Shown here one piece after another: positions 11,110-21,799 of a stretch of DNA of 64,000 nt. Under the pieces are notes generated by a model that worked only from the letters and a program-made list of their open reading frames with translations, was not told the DNA's origin and did not search any database. Position numbers and translations under genes: made by a program. The stretch comes from Theropithecus gelada (taxonomy: Eukaryota; Chordata; Mammalia; Primates; Cercopithecidae). The DNA is taken from positions 162,553,427-162,617,426 of the forward strand of contig NC_037673.1 of NCBI RefSeq assembly GCF_003255815.1. Direction: 5' to 3'. How positions within the stretch are numbered: the stretch's first letter is position 1; the number at the start of each line of letters is the position of its first letter.

Positions 11110-13020
11110 TAGTAAAAAATTTAAATGCCATAAAAGAATAAGATATGAAAAGATTCCAAGATTCACTTTTTTTTTGATCTCCTTAATTTGAAGTTGATGT
11201 TTCACATTAGAATCTTGAGAAAGAATAGAAGGAAGAATTTCCCACATGGTAAAGAGAGCACAGATACTAAATATAGGGCAAATATTGACTAAATGAGTAC
11301 GTCATATAGCTGTAGGCCCTATTGACTTGAGTATTAATAGAATAAGGAAAAAAACCATTTGAGACTCTGTAGCTCATGGAGTTGCCTTGAGTGAACCCAT
11401 GCAAGGTCACTTTGAAAAGTTTCTAGGCTCACTTTCAAAGTTAAAAAGAAGAGCTGGCAATGTTGAGCATTCACTTTACATCCCTGCTCTGACATTTGTC
11501 ATTTTCAAAGATGCAAAGTAGTTGTCAGAGTTGCAAATATCAGCAAAGAGTAGGCCATTGTTGCCTTTGGAAATAATGTAACACAACTCTCCCTGGACTC
11601 AGGTGCACTCTCTCCCAACACTCCCCTCACTGTTGAAAACGCACAGCACCCATCCCCCTATGCTAGTCAGAGCTTAGTCTCTCCATACAATCCTTGCTCT
11701 TTTTGGGAATACTGAGGGAGAGTCTTCGGAAGACAAGAGAATTTCCCTTCGCAATGTTTTCCTAAACCTCTCTATAAATAGTGGAATCCTGCTGTTAATA
11801 CAACTTGGAGGTATATGTTTCTCACTTCCTCACAAAAAGCAAAGTAAAAGCTTGAGTTCAATATCCATCTTTATGATTTCCTAAGTTTTGCAGAAAATTT
11901 AAATAGTGGGAATCATTCCAGTTGTTAAAACTCATGTGAAAATACAAGTATACCGCCTCTCATTTTTTTTTTTTTAAAGTAGCTAGTTCCCCTGGTGCCT
12001 TTAAAATGTTATGACAGATCCTTAACTGCTTTCCAGGAAGGCAGGAAGGGAGGGGACACGGGATCCGGAGAAAAAAGACAGGAGGTCTTGCCAGTCGTTG
12101 TTCAAGCATAATTGAAGATAAATCATCTCAGAGACAATAATGTGAGTCAACAGTCAGAAGGTGTTTTATTTACCAAAACAGTAATTTAAAACAGCCACAT
12201 CAAAATGGTTCTACAACTGGAAAAAATAGTGTGGTGAGATACAATGGTGCCTATGTCTCCTTTGATTCAAATTATCTGATCTAAAAAGACTAGCCGTCGA
12301 CCCTGCGAAAAAGAAGATGATGTGGAAAACAAAGTGATTACTGGTTATTTCAGATTCCACTGGAACTGGCAGATATGTATCTAGCATTATGGAAAAGATA
12401 TTTAACATGCTTATGGCAGAATTCCTCTTTCAGAGAAAATTTTGTTCAAAATGATATCTTGAGACGCCATCTGTGGTAGTAGGCAAGACTATTCCAGGTA
12501 CTAGTTAATGGGAGATAAATTAATAAAGTGATGGCTAAACTGTTCTGCCTTATAAATGACCTAAGAGAGGCAAAGAGGGAAAGGGGGATGGCTAAGAAAT
12601 ATATCCAAAGACACGTTTAAAAAGTGATGTTCCACCTATGATTTCCAGTTCTTTTTGTTGGTTGTTACAATGTAACCTCTTTACCCACCTTATTCCCCCC
12701 ATAAAGCTGCCATATAAATAATTTTGTGTAAAGGGAGTAATGTTTTAATGGCAGGTCAGAAGATGACTGAGTTTCATGCCTGGGTCAGCATCATGAATAC
12801 GGGCAACATGGGTATGGCATTGGGGTGACTCATAAACTAACTTAGAGGCAGCAGGAACTGATGCCAAAGAAATTGAAGAAAATGTTGGCCCAGTGGGAAT
12901 ATGCAAGAATCTTGGGAAATTGGGTCTTATCTATATGTGTGGTTGTGGGGAGGTAAGACCAACCAACATCTGGTTTACTCAAAAAACATATATATATAGG
13001 TTTTTGCAAAAACAACTTTT
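11110..13020. other. Unique DNA, about 1.9 kb
   Basis: No repeat family recognised. There is a poly-T run at about 11966-11977 and scattered short frames only. The length without young repeats is notable but not exceptional. Confidence 0.4.
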
Positions 13021-13030
13021 GTCACGGAAG

Positions 13031-13034
13031 ATAT

Positions 13035-13073
<39 letters not shown>

Positions 13074-13077
13074 TTTG
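13031..13077 (+). repeat. (TTTA)n microsatellite
   Basis: About 11 TTTA units at the 3' (T-rich) end of the adjoining antisense Alu piece, so it probably grew from that Alu's A-tail. Confidence 0.9.
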
Positions 13078-13078
13078 A

Positions 13079-13208
13079 CAGCATCTTGCTTTGTCGCCCA
13101 GGTGCAATCTGGGTTCACTGCAACCTCCACCTCCTGGGTTCAAGCAATTTTCCTGCCTCAACCTCCCGAGTAGCTGGGATTACAGGTGCGCATCACCACA
13201 CTTGGCTA
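13079..13208 (-). mobile_element. Alu right monomer, 5'-truncated
   Basis: Antisense Alu covering only the right arm. It runs from 'gacagcatcttgctttgtcgccca' to 'caccacacttggct' and stops where the A-rich linker should begin. A small internal deletion removes part of the 'gctggagtgcagtgg' block. Confidence 0.85.
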
Positions 13209-13327
13209 TGAAGTTATTTAGTTTTGATGTTTATGTGAAAATATGGCTATGAGTGCAAAACAGAGGGTTGCATATCTCAGGATCATGGCATCCCAGCACT
13301 TGATCTTTAAACATATCTCACCCACAT

Positions 13328-13440
13328 GACTCATTTTACAGGTGAGGATATAGGCCACACACTAGTTAATGGCAGTAACCAAAGTGGAACTCTCCCGACT
13401 CAGTCTAACACAGAGCATTGTCCAGTCTACTGGATTGCCT
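13328..13440 (-). mobile_element. MIR SINE fragment
   Basis: Antisense MIR: 'cattttacaggtgaggatataggcc', 'agttaatggcagtaacc' and 'actcagtctaacacagagca' match the MIR core in order. Confidence 0.6.
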
Positions 13441-15720
13441 CAATTTCAAATGTTAATGGCTGTTTTCTGCCTTAAGAACTTATTAATCACTGTTACTACC
13501 TTTTACGTGTTTCAAGACTTAAATATAAATTAATTTATATTACTTGGACCCTGAGAATGTATTAAATAAATATGATAAATAAGAGTGTCAGGGAAAGAAA
13601 AATATATAGAGACAAAATGGATCTTGAATCAAAGAGCTTGAAGAGTGGGAAAAGACTAATTCCAAAATTAAAGAAACAAGTTATGTGTCAGATGCTACTT
13701 TCTCAAGGGTGACAAGTTGCTCCCCAAACAGAGAGCTTCATTTGAATATCTGAAGACAGTGACAGATTTTCAAGCTCTGGAGATTTTCAAGCATTTGAGA
13801 TGAAAATATGAGAAATGGAAACACATAGAGACTTTGACTCAGAACTGAAGTTAGCGGCTTGGGTTCAGTAATGTTTCTCACTACTTGACATCTCATTTCT
13901 CTAGATCAGGAGTGGTGAAGGCGTTTTTCTCAAACGCCTTCCTTTTTTTATCCTTGAGGAAAATCATGCCAGGACCTCCAGATGCAGGAAAAGTCAAATA
14001 GCATAGAATACCCGTGAGTTGTGATGAAAAGCAAGTGTATTCTGTAAAGTCAATAATTACTAGATATTAGCATTCTACATGTGATCTCTCATTTAATAAT
14101 TACATTTCCTGAAGGATATTGCTTACTTATTAAGAACACAAAGTTCACCCAAAGCCAAGAAGATGACATAATGGTATAATAGGCTGTATGTCAGAATTGA
14201 ACTCACTAGCCAGTTTCTCCATTTTTCCACACATCTCTTTCTTCAAAGATTTTGAACAGTACCAAGAGAAAATGGGCATTTGTGGAGCAAGTGTTTTTGG
14301 CCTTGATTCCCTCTCATGTCCTCTGAATTGGGACATTAGAAGATTATAGGTCACTATGACAAGGCAAAATACACTGGAACTGGATTTGGGTGGTCTCCCG
14401 TGGTATTGTTATGACTTTAGCAACTCAGTGGTAGAAATGGTCAGAAATTGGGGGAAACTTAAGTTGTAAAATCAAATTGGTACTAAGCCACTAGGAACAC
14501 TCAGAACAGTGTAAAGCTGGGAGTGGAAACACTGTTCTTGGGCTCTCATCCTGTGTATCCTCCAAGTCAAGAGTTTATAATATATTTTAGTACATTCCTC
14601 GAAGGCTCCCAGCTTTGATCTTTGGCTTCCTCTTCTCTCTGTAGCTTGTGTACAAAGCAAGCACAGAAAGTGGAATTTGGCACCATGTGTTGCTAGTCTT
14701 AGAGAAACCAAGTCTAAAGCCAGAGACAAACATTTTTTCTACTATAAAATGTTGAAAGCAATAGTGCTTATCTCACTGTTTGAAAAGCAATGCAAATTCA
14801 AGTGGCTCTCATTTTATCCACGTTTTCTTCAATTTAGACAATTCTCAATATTGTATATGTGAGAGCTCTACTGTATATTTAAGGGAACATGATATTTAAA
14901 TTGACTTCAGTACATTTTAAAAGTCCATTATCATCACTATGCTTTTTACTTTGGAATATTAAAAATCACTCTCATTTCCTTTTCTTTCACATTTTTTCCT
15001 AGTTTTAGCCCATTTTTTTTACAATGATAATCTAGCTCTATTGAATAGAACCAGGGCTACATATGACAAATAAATGTCTACAGAACTCTTCTGGACTGGG
15101 CAATGGAACTACATACTGACTTAAGCTAGCAGCACTTTATCTTTAGCAACGTCTGTGTAAAACCTAACCACTGCACGTATAATTTGGCAGTCAGAGATGA
15201 ATTTTTGATGGGAAGGTAGATCAGAACAGAGCAAATCCTTACATACTGTACGGTGACCCTCCTCCCTCCCCCAGCTGAGTTCTTTATTACCTCCTCATGC
15301 ATTAAAATACTCTTTGGATATCAAGAGGATTCTCCCTCAGCCCCAATCCATCCTAAAGGAGAGAAGCATGTAAGCATGTGCCACATGTTTTTATCAAATC
15401 AACCCAATCACCAAGTGCTATGATCCCATTTGATTTACTCTATTTGTCTGAATTTCTCAAGTACTTAAGCTAAATAATTGAGGTGGGTTCTGTCCCGAGC
15501 TCCTTGTTGGAATATGCCTCTTCCACCTGTGGATTTGGCCTTTTCACCCAACTTTAAGGAAAGGGTAAGCGTCTACCAGGATGGCCCTTTGGAGGGCATT
15601 TCTCCTTGGGGTACTTTTTATATTATATCTACACATATAATTCTTTTCCGGCTTTCTTCACTAGGAAAAAAGATGGTGTTAGCATTTTTAAAGGCTGTCT
15701 CTCTGCATTTTATTGTATAA
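13441..15720. other. Unique DNA, about 2.3 kb
   Basis: I see no recognised repeat and no supported exon. Short open frames on both strands (60-85 codons) overlap each other and lack codon bias. Confidence 0.4.
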
Positions 15721-16110
15721 ATCAGTTTTCTTGCTGAAGTCAAAGGTCATTCCTTCTGCTGCATAACAATACTGTTCGGCCTAATATGAAAAGCTGGCCT
15801 CATTTTACTTTGTAATAGAACGCTTCGCCTTGGCATTAATATTATTCAAAAGGCAGCTGCCCACATAATAAGTTCCTTTTAAGCAAAATGAGAAAACACA
15901 CATTTATCAAATAATTTTCAGTTACGGAGGCTACAGTTTTGATGGCATCAAAAAACCTCAGCCAATCATTCCTGCGAGATGCCAGATCCATGTGTCTGGC
16001 AGGACATTGAATAGCCAATGAGTGTGTTCTTGCATAACATATTCATAGAATCTTTTACAACGTGGAGAGAGGGGAAGAAATGTGGCTTTTAAAAACATTC
16101 TAAGCCCATG
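15721..16110. promoter_or_regulatory. Candidate conserved non-coding block
   Basis: Repeat-free and more complex in composition than its surroundings. It contains CAAAGGTCA (15741-15749), a nuclear-receptor-like half site, and the palindrome GGCAGCTGCC (15852-15861) with an E-box core. Motifs this short occur by chance, so the regulatory call is inference only. Confidence 0.2.
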
Positions 16111-16495
16111 TTAAAGAGGCCATGCCAAAGCTGAGAAATACTTCTGTAAAGAAAATAGCACACATCCCTGAGTATTCTAACGTGATGAATGGCAAAGGCA
16201 AAATTGAATTGATGCCTTCCTGGTTGTGCCACTCACTTGTGTAGATTTGTGTCTATGATGACACTAGAAAGGACAGTTTCCTGTTTTACTTTTTGTGAAT
16301 TAGTCCAGTAAAATCCGTTTTACTTGTACCCAGCCAAGCTTAGGTCCAGCCTGGACATGAAATATCGTAGCAGGGCTGATACGAGTTTTAGTCAGTGAGA
16401 GATAGCTCTTTCCTGTGATTGCATGTCACCTTGTACAAAAAAATGTTAGGATATAATTTGGTTTACAAAGTTATATAAAGCTTCATTTAGGTATC
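16111..16495. other. Unique DNA
   Basis: No repeat or gene recognised. Confidence 0.4.
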
Positions 16496-16518
16496 TGCAC
16501 ACACACACACACACACAG
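16496..16518 (+). repeat. (CA)n microsatellite
   Basis: About 10 CA units, nearly perfect. Confidence 0.9.
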
Positions 16519-16620
16519 ACATAATGTTTCCTTTTCCTGATGTATTTCCAAAGCATACACTACACTCTTAGTTTATGATCTTAAGATCATTTGCAAATAA
16601 TTTACTAATGTAGAAAAATG

Positions 16621-16920
16621 GGGCCGGGCGCGGTGGCTCACTCCTGTAATCCTAGCACTTTCAGAGGCTGAGGCGGGTGGATCACATGAGGTCAGGAGTT
16701 CGAGAACAGCCTGACTGATATAGTGAAACCCCATCTCTACCAAAATTACAAAAATTAGCCGGTTATAGTGGTGGGCGCCTATAGTCTCAGCTACTCGGGA
16801 GGATGAGACAGGAGAACTGCTTACACCCAGGAGGCAAAGGTTGCAATGAGCGGAGATTGTGCCACTGCACTTTAGCCTGGGTGACAGAGTGAAACTCTGT
16901 CTCAAAAAAAAAAGGGAAAG
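16621..16920 (+). mobile_element. Alu SINE, full length
   Basis: Starts GGGCCGGGCGCGGTGGCTCA and ends in an A-tail near 16913. Flanked by the 8-bp duplication GAAAAATG at 16613-16620 and 16921-16928. The 122-residue minus-strand frame over it is the Alu complement plus flank, not a gene. Confidence 0.95.
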
Positions 16921-16928
16921 GAAAAATG

Positions 16929-17640
16929 ACATGATGGTCAATTCATCTACATACCAACTTGCAATTTCGTTATCCTATTGTATTCGAGGTTTAATTGCAA
17001 CTACTAAGATGAAATTGATCCAGAAAAATCTTGCCAAACAAACCAACAAAAGCCATAGTCAATTCTATATGTCACTATGATTGATAAGGAAACTGGTGCT
17101 TTAATTTCTCAGGTAACTCTTCTTCTCATCCTGACGAACCTGCCAGTCAAACTCAGGAGACAGGCAAGAGAAGAATACAGTTGGAAAGAAGGAGCAGCAT
17201 CAGATGGAGGCCTTTGCTAGGCCTGCTGCTGCTGCTGCTTCTAGGTGTATTTTTTCTTACCTGTTTTCTCTTTCTCGTCCCCCTCTTCATTTCATTCTCT
17301 TTCCTTCTATCTTTTCTAACTTGTCTGTTTCTTGGAAATCAACTTATAGCAAAACACCCATGTCTTGCTTAAATGCCCCAAGTGGCTATGCTAGGTTGGG
17401 AATTGTAGAGCTTTAGATTTAGATTTCAATCTAGTTCTTATAACTTTCTAACATCAGCCCCTCTGATGTACAAGCCCTATTGTGATCCTCTAGAATAAAG
17501 CTGTGACTCTCTGGAATTTCACGTCACAAAATGGTGTTCAGAAACATCTGTTTTGTTAGGTGGCTATGTGCAGTGCCAGCTAAAAACATGATACATTTCT
17601 AGAGAGCCCCATCACCCACCTCTGGCATTTTTCCCTTAAA
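16929..17640. other. Unique DNA with a short (CTG)n
   Basis: Includes five CTG units at about 17223-17238. Two overlapping plus-strand frames (about 17181-17416) run through a T/C-rich stretch and look fortuitous. Confidence 0.4.
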
Positions 17641-17644
17641 GGAA

Positions 17645-17690
17645 AAAGACACACGTGTGCACACGCATGCGTGTACACACACACACACTT
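17645..17690 (+). repeat. Mixed (AC)n/(GT)n microsatellite
   Basis: Alternating purine-pyrimidine sequence made of AC and GT dinucleotides with CG and GC steps, a composition able to form Z-DNA. Confidence 0.75.
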
Positions 17691-17801
17691 CTACATAGAA
17701 TTCAGAAGACACAGCCCTGGAAACAGCTCATTTCTCAGAAATTCCTGAAAGCTAGAACTGCATCCTCCCCCACAATCAGAGACTCAATCAGTCTCCAATG
17801 G

Positions 17802-17825
17802 AAAAAAAAAAAAAAAAAAAAAAAA
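17802..17825 (+). repeat. A24 homopolymer
   Basis: Twenty-four uninterrupted A residues without an Alu, L1 or recognisable transcript copy upstream, so it is listed only as a mononucleotide repeat. Confidence 0.85.
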
Positions 17826-18250
17826 GAAGTGGCTGCAGTTGTAAGAGACAAGCTGATCTAATTGATCCCAGCGCCTCAGGGAGGATGTTCTTCACTTAAT
17901 TAAGAGCACAGCCACCTGCTTGGTGTATTGGCGTCTAGCAATTCACTTGAGCAGGTCCATCGGCAGATTAGGGCACCAGCTTTTACTGCTGCGTGGTACT
18001 GAAACACCAGCGTATTAAGCTCTAAAGCTGGTTCTTAAACTGTCATAATGCTGGCTGAATTATAGCTGATTGGAATACCGAACAGGAGAATGCTGATTGG
18101 CTGAAAGCAAATCAAATCTGAGCAAAACTACACTACACTAATAGAATAATAAGGCAGAATACTTGAAAGAAATTATTTATACATTGCTTCATAAAGGTTC
18201 TGATCGTTCATTTAGTTTATGTTCTCTAAGCAACTATCCCCTCTAAAACG
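17826..18250. promoter_or_regulatory. Candidate conserved non-coding block
   Basis: Repeat-free block of high sequence complexity. It has the 10-bp palindrome CTTAATTAAG (17895-17904), a homeodomain-type core, next to the E-box CACCTG (17913-17918). Enhancer function is inference; nothing here proves conservation. Confidence 0.2.
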
Positions 18251-18924
18251 TTTAATCAAAACCAACTTTAGCTGTTCTATTTACTGTGAAGTGGTATTGT
18301 GATACTTGTGCCTAATAAAAACCTCACATTTTATGAAAGAATCATAGCTTTTTTGGTATTGTATCTCATGCCTGTTAAGACACACGGATAAAGCGATTTA
18401 TGGGGACAGGTGAAACCTGGCAGCTGCGGATTTTTAAAGACCTCAATAATGGTCAACTTCTAAACACATTTCAAGGATTTCTTGAATGTTTGGTTACTAA
18501 ATCAAAGCCCAGGTGAATACAGTTTATTATTTTAAGATTATTTTAAAATTAAGATTTCTCACTATTGACATTCTGATGAAATTATGAATTTACTAAAGTG
18601 TTGATCAGAAGTGCTTATCGTCTGAAGTTAAAGAGCACCAACAGACAGCCTTAAACTAGGCTTGTATTTGCTTTACATGATTTAACTGCTTTACATTTTT
18701 CTTTCTGTTTTTGCTTTATGTAGCAATACCAACAGTAATGTCAATGGTTAATAGTATAGTAGAAGATAAAAATGTATAACTTTTTAGATATTAAAAAAGA
18801 ATGTTTTTGATCAAGTATGTAAACTTCCTACTCGTTTATTCTGAAGTATATTATTCCCTTTACGTGAAATTTTCATTTCCTTTAAAAGTCTCAAACTCTT
18901 TCACATTAAAGATATTGTAACCTG
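18251..18924. other. Unique AT-rich DNA
   Basis: No repeat family or gene recognised. Confidence 0.4.
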
Positions 18925-18938
18925 CAGATGACGTTTTT

Positions 18939-18956
18939 CTTTTTTTCTTTCTTTCT

Positions 18957-18987
<31 letters not shown>

Positions 18988-19270
18988 GAGACGGAGTCTC
19001 GCTCTGTCGCCCAGGCTGGAGTGCAGTGGCGCGATCTCGGCTCACTGCAAGCTCCGCCTCCCGGGTTCACGCCATTCTCCTGCCTCAGCCTCCCGAGTAG
19101 CTGGGACTACAGGCGCCTGCCACCACGCCTGGCTAATTTTTTTGTATTTTTAATAGAGACGGAGTTTCACCATGTTAGCCAGGATGGTCTCGATCTCCTG
19201 ACCTCGTGATCCATCCGCTTCGGCCTCCCAAAGTGCTGGGATTACAGGCGTGAGCCACTGCACCCGGCCC
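18939..19270 (-). mobile_element. AluY SINE, full length
   Basis: Complement-strand Alu with AluY hallmarks ('gcaagctccgcctcccggg', 'agccaggatggtctcgatct', 'cgtgatcc'). A perfect 14-bp target duplication CAGATGACGTTTTT lies at 18925-18938 and 19271-19284. It has many intact CpGs, so it is young. Confidence 0.97.
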
Positions 19271-19336
19271 CAGATGACGTTTTTATTGTTATTTAATCAC
19301 CCATAAGTGGTAACAATATATATGTGGTAAACACTT

Positions 19337-19371
19337 AAAAAAAAACAAACAAACAAAAAACAAAACAAAAC
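19337..19371 (+). repeat. A-rich (AAAC)n run
   Basis: Low-complexity A/C sequence not attached to an Alu body. Confidence 0.7.
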
Positions 19372-19444
19372 CTGTCTCTGAATTGAGCTGTCCAACACAA
19401 GGAATGATACTGGTTACGGATTTCTAGAGAGGGTCATAGGGCCA

Positions 19445-19449
<5 letters not shown>

Positions 19450-19480
<31 letters not shown>

Positions 19481-19758
19481 GATAGGGTCTTACTGTGTCA
19501 CCCAGGCTGGAGTGCATTGGTGCAAACATAGCTCACTGCAGTCCCAAACTGCTGGGCTCAACAACCCTCCTGCTTCAGCCTTCTGAGTAGCTGGGACTAT
19601 AGGCATGTACCACCTGCCCTGGCTAATTTCCTATTTTTTGTAAAGGCAGGGTCTTACTTTGTTGCCTGTGCTGGTCTTGAACTCTTAGCTTCAAGTGATC
19701 CTCCTGCCTCGGCTTCCCAAAATGCTGGGATTATAGACATGAGCCCCGCTGCCTAGCC
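19450..19758 (-). mobile_element. AluJ SINE
   Basis: Complement-strand Alu with a long T head and strong divergence ('gagatagggtcttactgtgtca', 'caaacatagctcactgca', 'aggcagggtcttactttgttg'), as in the oldest AluJ group. Confidence 0.9.
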
Positions 19759-19856
19759 TATTTTTATGATTCTTTATGAAAATTAATACAAAAATATTTG
19801 TAGTAAATTTTAAATAAAAAAAAAAACACACGAAAAGCAAAATCCTCCTTGTTCTC

Positions 19857-20583
19857 TATCTTAGTCCATTTAGTCTTGTTGTTAAAGAATAGCTAAGGCT
19901 GGATAATCTGTAAAGAAAAGAAGTTTATTTAGCTGACAGTTCTGCTGGCTGGAAGGTTCAGGATTGGGCATCTGGTGAGAGCTTCAGGCTATTTCCTCTC
20001 ATGGCATAAGGCAAAGGGGAGCTGGTGTGTGCAGACATCACATGGTGAGAGAAGAAGCCAGGGAGAGAGAAGGGGGAAGATGCCAGGCTGTTTGTTGTTG
20101 TTGTTGTTTTTGAGACGGAGTCTTGCTCTGTCACCCAGGCTGGAGTGCAGTGGCACGATCTCAGCTCACTGCAGCCTCTGCCTCGTGGGTTCCAGCGATT
20201 CTCCTGCCTCAGCCTCCTGGGTAGCTGGGATTACAGGCATGTACCACCAAGCCCAGCTAATTTTTGAACTTTTAGTAGAGACGGGGTTTCAGCATGTTGG
20301 CCAGGCTGGTCTCAAACTCCTGACTTCAGGTGATCCACCTGCCCTGGCCTTCCAAAGTGCTGGGATTACAGGCATGAGCCACCTCGCCCAGCTGCCAGGT
20401 TGTTCCTAAACAACTAGTTCTAGCAAGAACTAATAGAGTGTAAAATCACTCAGGGACGAAGGAGGGCATTAATCTATTCATGAGGGATCAATTCCTCTGA
20501 CCCAACACCTCCCATTTAGCCCCACCTCCAATATTAGGGATCAAATTTTAACAGGTTGGGAGGGGACAAATACCCATACTACA
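19857..20583 (-). mobile_element. MaLR LTR (MST/MLT1-like) split by an Alu
   Basis: The left part (19857-20092) has 'cttagtccattta', 'ataatctgtaaagaaaagaagtttattt' and 'gacagttctgctggctgg'. The right part (20393-20583) has 'ttaatctattcatgagggat', 'acccaacacctcccatttag' and 'acaaatacccatactaca'. Both match the complement of a MaLR LTR. The Alu at 20093-20392 sits inside. Confidence 0.75.
20093..20392 (-). mobile_element. AluS-type SINE nested in the MaLR LTR
   Basis: Starts with a (TTG)n-like degenerate tail, then GAGACGGAGTCTTGCTCTG. Target duplication TGCCAGGCTGTT / TGCCAGGTTGTT at 20081-20092 and 20393-20404. The 144-residue plus-strand frame across it joins LTR and Alu sequence and is not a gene. 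Confidence 0.95.
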
Positions 20584-20630
20584 GTGATCTCTACCGTAGT
20601 CCTCTCCATAGAGATGATAACTTTTATCAT

Positions 20631-20807
20631 CTTTCTTTTCTTTTCTCTTTTCTTTTCTTTCTTTTTTCTTTCTCCTTTCCTTTCCTTTCCTTTCTCTCCT
20701 TCCTTCCTTCCTCCCTCCCTCCCTCCCCTTCTTCTTTTCTCTCTCCCTCCCCTCCCCTCTCCTCCCCTCCCCTTCCCTTCCTTTTCTTTCCCTTCCCTTC
20801 CCTTCTG
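20631..20807 (+). repeat. 177-base pure homopyrimidine tract
   Basis: Every base is C or T, moving from (CTTTT)n through (TTCC)n and (CCCT)n to (CCCTT)n blocks. The minus strand is correspondingly all purine. Mirror-symmetric stretches make it a candidate for triplex (H-DNA) formation. The Lys/Arg/Glu/Gly-rich and Phe/Ser/Pro/Leu-rich frames across it are composition artefacts. Confidence 0.97.
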
Positions 20808-21244
20808 TTCTTTTCATTGCTGTTGAGTTTTTCATAGGGTGGATGAATTATAATTTATTTTGCCCTATGTTGATGAATATTTATGTCGTTTTCAACATTC
20901 ACTGTTTCAGCGCTGTAGTGAAAATACATGCAAGTATTTCCCCCAGATCAGAGACCTAAAAGTAAAACAACTGTGTCCAAGGGTAATGCATTCCATATCT
21001 CATAGCTATGTGGGTCTTTTAAGGTAGCTGAAAATGCACATCACTTCTTCATTGTTCCCTCTGATTGGTGAACTTCGACTCTCAGATAGTCCTGTGGTAT
21101 CGTTCTCATTGAATTAAAATTTTTGAATCTTTCTCCAAATTTTTATAATGAGACGACTACTCTTTCTCTATCACCTAATGTTTATTTAGTTTTCTTTATT
21201 TTACTTATAACCACCTGATATATACGGTATTTATTTGTTTATTG
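20808..21244. other. Unique DNA
   Basis: About 20825-20950 resembles a decayed L1 3' region ('gttgatgaatatttatgtcgttttcaacattcac'), but too weakly to assign. Confidence 0.3.
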
Positions 21245-21345
21245 ATTGTCTGGGTGTATCTGTTTCACCTTCTACTATATTTCCGGTACTCAGATCACTG
21301 CCTAGTGCTTAACAATATTTGTAGAATAAGTGAACATTTGATGAG
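21245..21345 (+). mobile_element. L2 LINE 3' end fragment
   Basis: 'ctactatatttccggtactcagatcactgcctagtgcttaacaatatttgtagaataagtgaa' matches the order of the L2 terminus. Confidence 0.5.
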
Positions 21346-21495
21346 TGAACAAATGAACTATAATTTTACCTCCTGTATATCTTTGTATTTGTCTATTTTG
21401 AAAGCATAAAAACATGGAAATTCAAAGTGTAAATGTTAGCTCGTTTCTTTTAAATCATGATTAAAGCTTTCAGTAAGGTTTAAAAAAAAATTATC

Positions 21496-21788
21496 GGCTG
21501 GGTGCGATGACTCACATCTGTAACCCCAGCATAATGCGAGGCCGAGGCGGATGGATTCCTGAGCCCAGGAATTCAGACCACCCTGATCAACACGGCAAAA
21601 TCCTGTCTCTACCCAAAATACAAAAATTAGCCAGGCATGGTGGCAGTTGCCTGTAATCCCAGCTACTCGGGTGGCTAAGGCAGGAGGATCACTTGAACCT
21701 GGGAGGCAGAGGCTGCCGTGAGCTGAGATAGTGCCACTGGACTCCAGCCTGGGTGACAGAGCGAGACCCTGTCTCAAAAAAACAAAAC
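21496..21788 (+). mobile_element. Alu SINE, full length
   Basis: Begins GGCTGGGTGCGATGACTCAC. Flanked by the 11-bp duplication AAAAAATTATC at 21485-21495 and 21789-21799. Confidence 0.95.
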
Positions 21789-21799
21789 AAAAAATTATC

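Noticed and set aside
16573..16941. 122-codon minus-strand open frame
   Set aside because: It is the complement of the Alu at 16621-16920 plus flank. Such frames arise from the Alu consensus and are found in many copies.
17520..17825. Possible processed pseudogene ending in A24
   Set aside because: No transcript-like sequence, polyadenylation signal at the right distance, or target duplication could be seen.
19975..20409. 144-codon plus-strand open frame, among the longest in the window
   Set aside because: It joins MaLR LTR sequence to an antisense Alu, with no splice or start context.
20548..20837. Lys/Arg/Glu-rich and Phe/Ser/Pro-rich frames
   Set aside because: They translate the pure homopyrimidine/homopurine tract, which rarely contains stops whatever the frame.
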